Origin: an uncultured Prevotella sp.
Lineage (GTDB): Bacteria > Bacteroidota > Bacteroidia > Bacteroidales > Bacteroidaceae
Length of the DNA: 41,142 nucleotides
Direction of reading: 5' to 3'
NCBI GenBank assembly: GCA_946188165.1
Contig: CAMHTW010000030.1
Location: 1 to 41,142, forward strand
Under the pieces are notes generated by a model that saw nothing but the letters and a program-made list of their open reading frames with translations, was not told the DNA's origin and made no database searches. Each line of letters starts with the position of its first letter. The stretch's first letter is position 1. A program made the translations under genes and the position numbers. Shown here piece by piece: positions 1 through 8,356 of this stretch.

Positions 1-53
1 TCGTGACCTCCTGCGTGACAGGCAGGCATTCTAACCAACTGAACTAACGCACC
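1..53 (-). tRNA. tRNA-Asp (GTC), partial at the window edge
   Basis: Reading the minus strand from 53, the sequence gives a 7-base acceptor strand GGTGCGT, then TA, a D arm (GTTC...GAAT type) and a 5-bp anticodon stem CCTGC/GCAGG enclosing the loop CTGTCAC, whose anticodon GTC reads Asp codons. The T arm and 3' acceptor strand lie beyond the window start, so the gene is incomplete here. A Bacteroidota promoter sits just upstream. Confidence 0.93.
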
Positions 54-81
54 AAGTGGCTCTCTTGCCGATTTGCGGGTG

Positions 82-112
82 CAAAGGTACATAGAATTTT
101 CGAATTCTCAAA
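82..112 (-). promoter_or_regulatory. promoter of tRNA-Asp
   Basis: On the minus strand there is a -33 box TTTG (112-109), a 19-base spacer and a -7 box TACCTTTG (89-82), the Bacteroidota housekeeping pattern. The tRNA 5' end lies about 29 bases further on, so transcription would start shortly before the mature tRNA. Confidence 0.8.
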
Positions 113-129
113 ACTTTTTCGCAGAAATT

Positions 130-645
130 TTATAAAAATCTTTGCATCACCACCGCATCGGCATAATTATGGCCGTCGAAAAGCCAATCGTGCAGTTGTA
201 TTTCGTGTGAGAAGCCCGTTTTTCGAAACAATTTGAGTGCTGCCTCATTATCAGCTGCCACCACTGCATACAGCTGGTGCAGATGCAGGACGGAAAGGGC
301 ATAATGAGCCAACTGTCCGAGAGCAGCCTCAGCATACCCACGTCGACGATAAGGCTTCATGATGACAATACCCGCCTCGGCACGCAGATGTTGGGGCTCG
401 AAGCGTACGATATCGCAAATGCCCACAGTTTGGTGGTCATCACTCTCGATAATCAGTCGCACCTGGCGGTCAGCATAGATATCGTCGCTGGACGTCGCAA
501 TATAGTCGTGCAACGTATAACGCGAGTAAGGTACGTTGGTGGCACCAACATGCCACAATTGCTGGTCGTTCTCAATCTGATAGAGCAGGTCGAGGTCTTC
601 GGGCTCGATGGCTCGCAAGGTAACATTGACTGTTTCTGCTTTCAT
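130..645 (-). CDS. GNAT-family N-acetyltransferase
   Basis: A 171-aa protein of the RimJ/RimL/SpeG-like GNAT superfamily, which transfers acetyl from acetyl-CoA to an amine. The acetyl-CoA loop is visible as YRRRGYAEAAL near residues 99-109, preceded by the beta-4 strand EAGIVIMKP and followed by the NEAALKLFRKTGF segment typical of the C-terminal half. Its ATG overlaps the stop of the upstream glycosyltransferase as ATGA (645-642), suggesting translational coupling. It is the last gene of the leftward operon. The substrate cannot be told; a small polyamine or a protein N-terminus are both possible. Confidence 0.85.
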   Translation of the reverse strand: MKAETVNVTLRAIEPEDLDLLYQIENDQQLWHVGATNVPYSRYTLHDYIATSSDDIYADRQVRLIIESDDHQTVGICDIVRFEPQHLRAEAGIVIMKPYRRRGYAEAALGQLAHYALSVLHLHQLYAVVAADNEAALKLFRKTGFSHEIQLHDWLFDGHNYADAVVMQRFL

Positions 646-1514
646 GCTTTGATATCGTTTTGAGGATGGAGGAAATTATGCAATCGTTGCGTGAACATCT
701 GAATCAATGCCAGGAAGGCACGGAAATAAATGGCCATCTTGATAGGCAGCGAGAGCAGAAAACTGAGATGTCCGTAATGCTTACGGAAGAAGATGAGCAT
801 GGCATCATAGAATACGTGGACATAGCGGAAAGAGGTTTTCTCAGTGGACTCGCCTTTGTAATGGACAATATCAAAAGGCAGATACCAGTTTTGCCAACCG
901 CCCTTCAGCAGGCGAAACGAGAGATCAATGTCCTCGCCATACATAAAAAAATCCTCGTCGAGCAGTCCCACCTGATCAAGTGCCTTACGGCGAAGCAGGC
1001 AATAGGCGCCACTGACCACCTCAATGCGGCCAGGCTGGTCCCATGGCAGGTTGCTCATATAATAACGTCGTGTAAAGCCCAGCATCTTGAGCATCGACAC
1101 CCATGGTGTCGGAATGGCCCTGCGTGACTCTGGAGCTGGCTTGCCTTCACGGGTCAGCATGCGTACACCAGCCCCACCCGCCTCAGGATGCTGGTCCATG
1201 AAATCGAGACAGCCTTTGATGGTAGGTTCGTAAACCACAGTATCCGGATTGAGCAACAGCACATATTCGGCATCCGAGCGACGAATGGCCTGATTGTTGG
1301 CACGTGCAAAACCCACATTGGTTGGGTTGGCAATAAAGTTCACTTGCGGATGCTTGGGGCGTAGCGTTTCTACAGTTTGGTCGGTAGAACGGTTGTCAAC
1401 CACAAAGATATCACCCTCGACACCATCGAGAGCCCGCTCAACGCTCTGCAGACATTCGTCTAACAGTTGGCAGACATTGTAGCTGACAATAATTACGCTG
1501 ATTTTCTTGGCCAT
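642..1514 (-). CDS. family 2 glycosyltransferase
   Basis: A 290-aa GT-A fold glycosyltransferase resembling rhamnosyltransferase-like GT2 enzymes. It has the N-terminal strand ISVIIVSYN, the nucleotide-binding aspartate in VVDNRSTD, the metal-binding LLNPDT (DxD-like) segment and the acceptor-side FFMYGEDIDLSFR motif (ED). I chose MAKKISV at 1514 because it fits the family start; an in-frame ATG at 1529 would add five residues. Either start overlaps the end of the upstream membrane-protein gene, and the stop overlaps the acetyltransferase start. It probably acts at the inner face of the membrane on a surface glycan; donor and acceptor are unknown. Confidence 0.88.
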   Translation of the reverse strand: MAKKISVIIVSYNVCQLLDECLQSVERALDGVEGDIFVVDNRSTDQTVETLRPKHPQVNFIANPTNVGFARANNQAIRRSDAEYVLLLNPDTVVYEPTIKGCLDFMDQHPEAGGAGVRMLTREGKPAPESRRAIPTPWVSMLKMLGFTRRYYMSNLPWDQPGRIEVVSGAYCLLRRKALDQVGLLDEDFFMYGEDIDLSFRLLKGGWQNWYLPFDIVHYKGESTEKTSFRYVHVFYDAMLIFFRKHYGHLSFLLSLPIKMAIYFRAFLALIQMFTQRLHNFLHPQNDIKA

Positions 1515-1732
1515 ACGAATGGGATGCAAAGTAACAGGATGATACCCAGATAGAAGAATGCTGTGGTGCGATAAATAGCATAAAGGATGGCATTTGCCAA
1601 TAATGGCACGACAATCAAAGCCATACGCAGTTTCCAGTTCTGCTTGAAAAGTCGCAAACCTAAATAGGCACAGGCCAATGTGGCCAATTCCATAAAGGTT
1701 GTCAGCAGGAATTGTATTGTTTCACTATTCAT
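1493..1732 (-). CDS. small integral membrane protein
   Basis: A 79-aa protein made almost entirely of hydrophobic segments: residues about 9-28, 35-55 and 57-73, separated by short basic stretches (KQNWKLR) and ending in PRKSA. No enzymatic motif is visible. It lies 30 bases after recR, and its 3' end overlaps the start of the GT2 gene, so the two are probably translated together. A partner role for the glycosyltransferase is an inference from overlap only. Confidence 0.7.
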   Translation of the reverse strand: MNSETIQFLLTTFMELATLACAYLGLRLFKQNWKLRMALIVVPLLANAILYAIYRTTAFFYLGIILLLCIPFVWPRKSA

Positions 1733-1762
1733 TGTTATTTCGACATTTCGTTATTCCTAAGA

Positions 1763-2383
1763 TTATTTTGTTTCGAATGGTGTGCGATTCAGAATGGAGC
1801 GTCCCAACGTCACCTCGTCGGTATATTCCAGTTCGTCGCCCACGCTGATGCCTCGTGCAATGATGCTGATTTTGACATCACTGAACGGAGCCAGCTTGCG
1901 AAAGATGTAAAAACCAGTCGTATCGCCCTCCATCGTGGAACTCAAGGCCAGTATTACCTCTTTAATATCGCCTGCACGCACGCGGGCAACAAGCGATTCT
2001 ATCTCCAAGTCGCTGGGGCCTATACCGTCCATAGGCGAGATGACGCCTCCCAACACATGGTAAAGACCTGTAAACTGTTGAGTATTTTCGACCGCCATCA
2101 CGTCCTGAATATTCTCGACGACACAAACTGTGGAAGCATCACGATGAGGGTCACTACAGATGGGACATACATCGCTATCACTGATGTTATGACACACACT
2201 GCAACGCTTTACCTCATATTTCATCTGCTGAATGGCGTTTGTTAGTTTCTCTACGTCCTCAGTGTCTTGGCGCAAGATGTGCAACACCAGGCGCAATGCA
2301 GTCTTTCGCCCCACGCCAGGCAACTTTGCAAACTCTTGCACGGCCCGCTCCAATAATTGTGATGGATATTGTTGTTGTATCAC
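1763..2383 (-). CDS. recR: recombination mediator protein RecR
   Basis: A 206-aa RecR, which acts with RecO and RecF to load RecA on single-stranded gaps. In order it shows the helix-hairpin-helix [15 protein letters not shown] (about residues 24-38), the C4 zinc finger [16 protein letters not shown] (about 56-71), and the Toprim domain ([14 protein letters not shown], then [11 protein letters not shown]). Length is normal for the family. It starts 13 bases after the ABC-F stop and is co-directional with engB, so it looks co-transcribed. Confidence 0.97.
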   Translation of the reverse strand: MIQQQYPSQLLERAVQEFAKLPGVGRKTALRLVLHILRQDTEDVEKLTNAIQQMKYEVKRCSVCHNISDSDVCPICSDPHRDASTVCVVENIQDVMAVENTQQFTGLYHVLGGVISPMDGIGPSDLEIESLVARVRAGDIKEVILALSSTMEGDTTGFYIFRKLAPFSDVKISIIARGISVGDELEYTDEVTLGRSILNRTPFETK

Positions 2384-2396
2384 TAATCTTTAATTA

Positions 2397-4175
2397 TTAA
2401 TTATCAATTTCAGAAAGTTCCAGCCATCGCATGGACTTCTCGTCGAGTTCATCATTCAACATAGGCAGTCGCTTGCTCATAGCTGTTATCTCATCGACAG
2501 AGGTAGTCCCGCCACAAAGCGCTTCCTCTATTTGTTTCTTCTCGGCCTCCAGCGTTGCAATATCTTTCTCCAACTGTTCCATCTCGCGCTTCTCCTTGTA
2601 CGATAGGCGTCGACGGTCATCGTGGCGATAACTGGGTTTGCTGGTAGAACTAGTCATGCTAGCCTGCCCAGCAGAAACAGCCTTTTTATCTTCAAGGGCC
2701 ACCCACTCACGATATTGCGTATAGTTGCCTGGGAAGTCCTTAATGTCGCCCTGCCCACGGAACACCAACAGATGGTCGACCACTTTATCCATAAAATAGC
2801 GGTCGTGCGATACGACAATAACACAGCCTGGAAAGTCCTGCAGGTATTCCTCCAAGATTTGCAGCGTCACGATGTCAAGGTCGTTGGTTGGCTCGTCAAG
2901 TACCAAGAAATTGGGATTCTGCATCAGCACGGTACATAGGTACAACTTACGACGCTCACCACCACTCAACTTATAAACATAATTATATTGCTGCTCTGGA
3001 GTAAACAGGAAATATTGCAGTAGTTGCGAAGCACTAAGTTTCTTGCCACTACCCAAATCTACGTAATCGGCAATGGCCGTGACAACGTCAATGACTTTTT
3101 GCTGCTCATTAAATTGTAAGCCCTCTTGCGAAAAGTAGCCAAATTTAACCGTCTCGCCTATCACGATACGACCATCGTCGACAGGAACCTGACCCAACAG
3201 CATTTTGACAAATGTTGACTTGCCTGTGCCGTTGTTACCCACAATACCCATTTTTTCAAAACGAGAGAAGTTATAGTAGAAGTCCTTCAGGATAACGGTA
3301 TCTTCAAACTTCTTCGAAATATACTGGCACTCAAAAATCTTCGAACCGATATAGACGTTAGATGCCTTGAGGCGTAGCTGCCGTTCTTCCAATCGCTGCT
3401 TGGCCACTTTCTCCAATTCGTAGAAAGCCTCCTCACGATAACGGGCCTTATGGCCACGTGCCTGTGGCATGCGTCGCATCCATTCCAACTCCGTACGGTA
3501 CAGATTGTTGGCACGCGCCACTTCAGCACGACGATTGTCGATACGCTCCTGACGTTTCTCCAGATAATAGGCATAGTTACCACGGTAGGTGTAGATGGTC
3601 TGGTCGTCCAGTTCAAGAATAACGGAGCACACACGATCCAAAAAGAAACGATCATGCGTAACCATCAGCAGCGTGCGATTGCCACGAGCCAAGTAACCTT
3701 CCAACCATTCAATCATCTCCAAGTCCAGATGATTCGTAGGTTCGTCAAGTATCAGCAAGTCTGGTTCTGTCAACAACACGTTGGCTAAAGCAACACGTTT
3801 CTGCTGGCCACCACTAAGCTCCCCCATACGCTGTTTGAGGTCGCGAATTTTCAGCTGAGTTAGCACTTGCTTGGCTTTCAACACCTTTTCGTCTTCACCA
3901 TGATGGTTAAAACAGGCATCCAACACCGATTCGTCTGGATCGAACACAGGCGACTGTTCCAGCATACCCACCTTCAAGTCGCGTCGAAACACAATACTTC
4001 CCTCGTCGTATCCCTCCTTACCGCTGAGGATGGAGAGCAACGTCGATTTACCTGTACCATTTTTCGCTATCAGTCCTACCTTCTGGCCTTCGCCAATGGA
4101 GAAGCTGATATCGCGAAACAGCGTCAAGGCGCCGAACGACTTCGACAGGTGTTGTACGTCTAAATAAGGGACCAT
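2397..4175 (-). CDS. ABC-F family ATPase (Uup-like)
   Basis: A 592-aa soluble protein with two ABC ATPase domains and no membrane segments, so an ABC-F ribosome-associated factor rather than a transporter. Domain 1 has Walker A GKNGTGKST-like (AKNGTGKSTLL, about 37-47), signature LSGGQQKR and Walker B LLILDEPTNHLD. Domain 2 has GNNGTGKSTF, LSGGERRKL and FLVLDEPTNDLD. The interdomain linker is charged (RQERIDNRRAEVAR). A C-terminal coiled coil (about residues 525-590) with a basic stretch (RHDDRRRLSYKEKREME) matches Uup, which binds DNA and the ribosome. Antibiotic-resistance ABC-F proteins are the alternative, but the housekeeping neighbours favour Uup. Confidence 0.9.
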   Translation of the reverse strand: MVPYLDVQHLSKSFGALTLFRDISFSIGEGQKVGLIAKNGTGKSTLLSILSGKEGYDEGSIVFRRDLKVGMLEQSPVFDPDESVLDACFNHHGEDEKVLKAKQVLTQLKIRDLKQRMGELSGGQQKRVALANVLLTEPDLLILDEPTNHLDLEMIEWLEGYLARGNRTLLMVTHDRFFLDRVCSVILELDDQTIYTYRGNYAYYLEKRQERIDNRRAEVARANNLYRTELEWMRRMPQARGHKARYREEAFYELEKVAKQRLEERQLRLKASNVYIGSKIFECQYISKKFEDTVILKDFYYNFSRFEKMGIVGNNGTGKSTFVKMLLGQVPVDDGRIVIGETVKFGYFSQEGLQFNEQQKVIDVVTAIADYVDLGSGKKLSASQLLQYFLFTPEQQYNYVYKLSGGERRKLYLCTVLMQNPNFLVLDEPTNDLDIVTLQILEEYLQDFPGCVIVVSHDRYFMDKVVDHLLVFRGQGDIKDFPGNYTQYREWVALEDKKAVSAGQASMTSSTSKPSYRHDDRRRLSYKEKREMEQLEKDIATLEAEKKQIEEALCGGTTSVDEITAMSKRLPMLNDELDEKSMRWLELSEIDN

Positions 4176-4184
4176 TGTCTTTCG

Positions 4185-4787
4185 TTATTTCGATAACTCA
4201 TTGTTGATTTCTTCAATATAGTTCAGCACATCGTCACGACCATCTTTCTTCTCTGCCGATGTGAGGAACATCGGAGGAATTTCATCCCATGTCTCCGACA
4301 GTTTCTTCTTATATGCCTCCATTGCTTGACGGCACTTGTTGGGTGTCAGTTTGTCGGCTTTGGTGAATACAATGCTAAAGGGAATACTCGATATGCCCAG
4401 CCATTCGATGAAATCGAGGTCAATCTTCTGTGGTTCCAAACGAATATCTACCAGGACAAACACATTGACCAACTGTTCGCGCTGTAGGATGTAACCACGA
4501 ATCATCTGGTCCAATTTATCGACCTCCTTTTTCGAACGCTTGGCATAACCATAGCCAGGCAGGTCGACCAAATACCATTCCTTATTAATAATAAAATGGT
4601 TAATGAGGAGCGTCTTACCAGGCGTCGCAGAAGTTTTGGCCAACTTCTTATTGTTGGTAAGCATATTGATAAGACTCGACTTGCCGACATTCGAACGTCC
4701 GATAAAGGCATATTCAGGCTTAGTGTCCTTGGGACACATACTAACTGTAGGGGCAGAGAGTGAAAATTCTGCTTGTTTTATGTCCAT
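4185..4787 (-). CDS. engB: ribosome biogenesis GTP-binding protein EngB/YsxC/YihA
   Basis: A 200-aa TRAFAC GTPase needed for 50S subunit assembly. G1 is GRSNVGKSS (about residues 30-38), the switch I region has TSATPGKT, G3 is DLPGYGYA and G4 is TKAD. I take the ATG at 4787; the reading frame is open to a TTG at 4808, but that codon lies inside the -7 promoter element and so cannot be the start. It is first in the operon and is followed 9 bases later by the ABC-F gene, grouping two ribosome-linked GTPase/ATPase proteins. Confidence 0.96.
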   Translation of the reverse strand: MDIKQAEFSLSAPTVSMCPKDTKPEYAFIGRSNVGKSSLINMLTNNKKLAKTSATPGKTLLINHFIINKEWYLVDLPGYGYAKRSKKEVDKLDQMIRGYILQREQLVNVFVLVDIRLEPQKIDLDFIEWLGISSIPFSIVFTKADKLTPNKCRQAMEAYKKKLSETWDEIPPMFLTSAEKKDGRDDVLNYIEEINNELSK

Positions 4788-4805
4788 CTTTTTATTTATT
4801 TTGTG

Positions 4806-4813
4806 CAAAGGTA
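4806..4813 (-). promoter_or_regulatory. -7 element for the engB operon
   Basis: TACCTTTG on the minus strand (4813-4806), 19 bases upstream of the engB ATG. The region where the -33 box should lie falls inside the GTGAAAA repeat array and reads TTTT-like, so the upstream part of this promoter is made of repeat sequence. Confidence 0.7.
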
Positions 4814-4822
4814 CTAAATAAA

Positions 4823-4850
4823 GTGAAAAGTGAAAAGTGAAAAGTGAAAA
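4823..4850. repeat. 4 x 7-bp tandem repeat GTGAAAA
   Basis: Four perfect consecutive copies of GTGAAAA (4823, 4830, 4837, 4844) lie between the divergent engB and lipoprotein genes. It is one of several period-7 arrays in this window. It overlaps the expected -33 position of the engB promoter. Confidence 0.95.
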
Positions 4851-4887
4851 ATTTGCATCTACATGCTCATATTATCCATATTTTTAT

Positions 4888-4895
4888 TACTTTTG
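4888..4895 (+). promoter_or_regulatory. -7 element for the small lipoprotein gene
   Basis: TACTTTTG followed by CACAC, 10 bases before the ATG at 4906. No TTTG lies at the usual 19-21 base spacing, so only the -7 half is convincing. Confidence 0.55.
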
Positions 4896-4905
4896 CACAC
4901 AAAAT

Positions 4906-5295
4906 ATGAAACGAAAGATATATACGATTCTAATGATGACAGCGTTGCTTGCCAGTTGTCAAGAAACGCTGGAAGAGCGGGCTGAGCGTGAAGCGTATGA
5001 CTACACGGAGAAGCACTGCCCTGCCCCCATCGCCTATCAAGTGACGATGGATAGTATGACCTTTGATAAGGCGTCACACATTTTCGCCTACCACTATTCG
5101 CTAAGTGGCACGTTAGACGATTCGACAACCATCAGTCAAAACGATCCACGTGAGATGTTATTACAGCAGGTGAAGAACTCGACGAATCTGAAGATATATA
5201 AAGATGCCGGCTACGGTTTCCGTTATGTATATCACTCAGAAAAGAATAAGACCACACTATTTGACGTGACTTTCGAGCAGAAGGATTATAAATAG
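4906..5295 (+). CDS. small lipoprotein of unknown function
   Basis: A 129-aa protein with a lipoprotein signal: KRK, a hydrophobic core (IYTILMMTALL) and the lipobox LLASC with Cys at about residue 17. The mature part (about 112 residues) is soluble, with EERAEREAYDYTEKHC near its start and a beta-rich C-terminus (YGFRYVYHSEKNKTTLFDVTFEQ). The frame is open upstream to 4837, but the ATG at 4906 fits the signal peptide and the -7 element. It converges on the TPR gene with a 4-base gap. I do not recognise the family. Confidence 0.8.
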   Translation: MKRKIYTILMMTALLASCQETLEERAEREAYDYTEKHCPAPIAYQVTMDSMTFDKASHIFAYHYSLSGTLDDSTTISQNDPREMLLQQVKNSTNLKIYKDAGYGFRYVYHSEKNKTTLFDVTFEQKDYK

Positions 5296-5299
5296 AGAG

Positions 5300-6496
5300 T
5301 TAGAGGGAACGTAACAGACGATCGATTTCCTCAAACTGTTGGCCCATGTTCAGATTGAGATAGATGCGATACAAGGCAGGTGCCCAACGTTTCTCATCTT
5401 TCGGCGCTAAAGTGCGATACTGCTCCATCTGCGGACGAGCTTTTGTATACAATTCAGTGAGCTTCTGGCGATAAAGTCGAGGCTCATTTTTCTTTTCGAG
5501 TTCCAGCGCCTGATTTAAATAGCATGTAGCAATATTGAAATAGGGTTCGGGCAACTCTGGTTCCTTAGAAATTAGTTTGTTACTCACCTCAATACACTCG
5601 TCGTAACGGTCAAGTTCGAGCAATGCTACCGACTTAGCCAACAGGAAGAGCGAACGGTCAGGATACTTGTCAAGGGCTTCATTAGAAAGGCTTAAAGTCT
5701 TTTCTATCTGTCCATGCTTGTTGTAATAGTCGCCCAAACGGGGGAAGAAATACTCATATTCAGGATGATGCTCAAAACCGTCTTCCAAAGCCTTCAAATA
5801 AGCTTTATCATTATTCTGCCAGAGATAAGCCTCGCAGATATACTGACGGACATAGACAGCCTTAGACTCGTCGGTCAATGCCAGATTGCTGTAACGTAAT
5901 GTGCTTTCTGCATCCTTCATTCGATAACCAGACAATGTAGCCCAATAGGCTGCTGTGGGCATAGAGGCGTCATTCTTAGCATAGTCGTAACCCGTAAAAA
6001 GCGGCTGCTGAGCAGCATCAATATAAGTCTGGAAAAAGCTAAAAGCATCCTTGAAGTTGTTACGACGAACATTATACGTGCCTCCAAAATAGAGGTTACG
6101 ACGTAGCTTGTCAAGTTGCTCGGCATTGTTCTTACGATATTCGAGCTTCACTTTACCCTTTTCGTCGGGCATAGCATCAAGGGAGTCAAGGCTTTCAGCA
6201 ACACGATACATGCGGGACAACAAGGTATAGACTGCAGCCGTATCATACTTCTGATTCAGATATATTTTCTCATTGATTTGCTGATACTGTCCCAAAACAG
6301 ACTCATACCATGTGGCATATACTTTCTTGTTGTGGCGACTGGCGGAATCATTTGCTAACAAATTGGTCATCAATTTCTCAGCCTTATCATAGTCCTTACC
6401 ACTTTTTATATATGTACGAGCCTGACTCAGTTCCTTCTTCTGAGCAACAGCGACTGAAACTATCAGTGAAAGGATGGCAATGACGATTTTTCTCAT
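5300..6496 (-). CDS. secreted TPR-repeat protein
   Basis: A 398-aa protein with a signal peptide (MRKIVIAILSLIVSVAVAQ, cleavage near residue 19) followed by helical repeats that read as tetratricopeptide repeats: for example residues about 250-345, with YPDRSLFLLAKSVALLELDR and PEPYFNIATCYLNQAL. TPR proteins of this type are periplasmic scaffolds. No enzymatic motif is seen. It is a single gene with its own -7 element and a role that cannot be read from context. Confidence 0.8.
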   Translation of the reverse strand: MRKIVIAILSLIVSVAVAQKKELSQARTYIKSGKDYDKAEKLMTNLLANDSASRHNKKVYATWYESVLGQYQQINEKIYLNQKYDTAAVYTLLSRMYRVAESLDSLDAMPDEKGKVKLEYRKNNAEQLDKLRRNLYFGGTYNVRRNNFKDAFSFFQTYIDAAQQPLFTGYDYAKNDASMPTAAYWATLSGYRMKDAESTLRYSNLALTDESKAVYVRQYICEAYLWQNNDKAYLKALEDGFEHHPEYEYFFPRLGDYYNKHGQIEKTLSLSNEALDKYPDRSLFLLAKSVALLELDRYDECIEVSNKLISKEPELPEPYFNIATCYLNQALELEKKNEPRLYRQKLTELYTKARPQMEQYRTLAPKDEKRWAPALYRIYLNLNMGQQFEEIDRLLRSL

Positions 6497-6526
6497 ACGA
6501 AATCCTAATTATTATCTTTTCGGCTG

Positions 6527-6534
6527 CAAAATTA
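6527..6534 (-). promoter_or_regulatory. -7 element for the TPR gene
   Basis: TAATTTTG followed by CAGCC on the minus strand (6534-6527), about 31 bases upstream of the ATG. No good -33 TTTG at standard spacing is seen. Confidence 0.5.
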
Positions 6535-6636
6535 CAAAAAAAAATCATAATCATGCACTTTTTAATAAAGATTGATGTTTTAGATTCCATCAATAATGTT
6601 ATTTTTTACTTTTTACTAAAAATATTGCACATTTTT

Positions 6637-6668
6637 TTTGCGAATGTGCATAAAAAGATGTACCTTTG
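6637..6668 (+). promoter_or_regulatory. promoter of the acyl-CoA synthetase operon
   Basis: TTTG (6637-6640), a 20-base spacer, then TACCTTTG (6661-6668) and CACAA, 23 bases before the ATG at 6692. It would drive the run of plus-strand genes that follows. Confidence 0.85.
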
Positions 6669-6691
6669 CACAAAATTTTGAAAATTGTGCA

Positions 6692-8350
6692 ATGAGCAAT
6701 ATACCAAGTTTAAACAGTTATTTCGAACAAACCATCAAAGATAACTGGCTTTTGGATGCTCTGACAGACTATCAGGGCTTCACTTTGCAGTATCATGATG
6801 TCGCACGTAAAGTTGAGAAACTACACATCATGATGGAAGCTGCAGGCATTAAGAAAGGCGACCGTATCGCCGTATGCGGACGTAACTCAGCTCACTGGGC
6901 AGTAGCTTTTATTGCCACGCTGACCTACGGAGCCGTCATCGTACCCATTCTACATGAATTCAATGGTGAACAAATTCATAATATTGTTAATCATTCAGAG
7001 TCACGTCTGTTATTTGTAGGTGATTACGTCGTGAACATTATCAAGGCTGACGAGATGCCTCACTTGGAGGGAATCTTCAATTTGCCAGACTTCTCGCTGC
7101 ATACCTGTAGAAATGAGAAATTGACGGATGCCCGCGAACGACTGAATGAACTATTTGGCACCAAGTATCCCAATGCCTTCCGCAGGGATGATATCCATTG
7201 GCACGTAGATAAGCCAGAGGATTTGTGTATGATAAACTATACCAGTGGTACGACTGGGTTTTCAAAAGGCGTCATGCTGCCCTATCGTGCTTTGTGGGGC
7301 AACATCGATTTCTGCCAGAAGCATTTAGGTACCTATATGCCACGCTTCAGCCGTATGCTGAGTATTCTGCCTATGGCCCACATGTATGGTTTGGCGGTAG
7401 AGTTTCTATTTGCCTTCTGTTCAGGTTACCATCTCTATTTCCTAACGCGCTTACCGTCACCTGCTATTATCGCACAAGCCTTTAGGGAGGTTCGTCCTGA
7501 CGTAGTGATAGCTGTTCCACTGATTATAGAGAAGATTATCCGCAAGCGTGTATTCCCAAAGATTCAGAACAATGCCATGAAACTGATGCTACAGATGCCT
7601 GTGGTAAAGGACAAAGTAAGAGAACGCATCTGTAAGGAGGTATACGACGCCTTTGGAGGCAAAGCCTATGAGATCATTGTGGGCGGTGCACCGCTAAATC
7701 AAGAGATAGAAAAATTCTTGAAGGACATCCACTTCCCTATTACAGTGGGGTACGGTACGACGGAGTGTGCACCACTCATCTCGTTTAGCGACTACAAGAA
7801 CTTTATTCCTTCATCGTGCGGAACGCCCGTGAGTCACATGGAGGTGAAAATACTATCACCAGACCCAGAGAATATTGAAGGAGAAATCGTGTGCCGAGGT
7901 ACACACGTAATGATAGGATATTATAAGAATGAGGAAGCTACACGCGAGGCTCTTGACAGCGACGGTTGGTATCATACGGGCGACCTGGCAACGATGTCAG
8001 CAGACGGACATATCTTTATCCGCGGACGCGTCAAAAACATGCTGTTGGGTGCCAACGGGCAAAACGTTTACCCGGAAGAGATTGAGGATAAGCTCAACTC
8101 AATGGCAATGGTAAGCGAAAGTATTATCGTACAGCGTGGCGACAAATTGGTAGCTCTGATTCATCCTGATGTCGATGAAGCCAAGTCGATGGGATTCAGC
8201 GATGAGGATATCGCAAACATCATGGAGCAGAACCGTCAGGAGCTGAACGCACAATTACCTGTATATAGCAAGATTCAACAGATAGAACTATTCGAGGAAG
8301 AGTTCCAGAAAACACCAAAGAAAAGTATCAAACGTTATTTATATAAATAA
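6692..8350 (+). CDS. AMP-binding long-chain acyl-CoA synthetase, copy 1
   Basis: A 552-aa ANL-superfamily adenylate-forming enzyme, most like long-chain fatty acyl-CoA ligases: fatty acid plus ATP plus CoA gives acyl-CoA. Visible motifs: the P-loop YTSGTTGFSKG (about residues 183-193), the A5 motif GYGTTECAP, the A7 motif WYHTGDLA, the hinge RGRVKNMLLGANGQNVYPEEIED and a C-terminal catalytic lysine region (QKTPKKSIKRYLYK). The ATG at 6692 was preferred over upstream in-frame codons because the promoter -7 box covers those. The second copy follows after 6 bases. Confidence 0.9.
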   Translation: MSNIPSLNSYFEQTIKDNWLLDALTDYQGFTLQYHDVARKVEKLHIMMEAAGIKKGDRIAVCGRNSAHWAVAFIATLTYGAVIVPILHEFNGEQIHNIVNHSESRLLFVGDYVVNIIKADEMPHLEGIFNLPDFSLHTCRNEKLTDARERLNELFGTKYPNAFRRDDIHWHVDKPEDLCMINYTSGTTGFSKGVMLPYRALWGNIDFCQKHLGTYMPRFSRMLSILPMAHMYGLAVEFLFAFCSGYHLYFLTRLPSPAIIAQAFREVRPDVVIAVPLIIEKIIRKRVFPKIQNNAMKLMLQMPVVKDKVRERICKEVYDAFGGKAYEIIVGGAPLNQEIEKFLKDIHFPITVGYGTTECAPLISFSDYKNFIPSSCGTPVSHMEVKILSPDPENIEGEIVCRGTHVMIGYYKNEEATREALDSDGWYHTGDLATMSADGHIFIRGRVKNMLLGANGQNVYPEEIEDKLNSMAMVSESIIVQRGDKLVALIHPDVDEAKSMGFSDEDIANIMEQNRQELNAQLPVYSKIQQIELFEEEFQKTPKKSIKRYLYK

Positions 8351-8356
8351 GGTATT

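Noticed and set aside
4788..4808. TTG start for engB at 4808
   Set aside because: The codon is part of the -7 promoter element, so the mRNA would begin after it; the ATG at 4787 is used.
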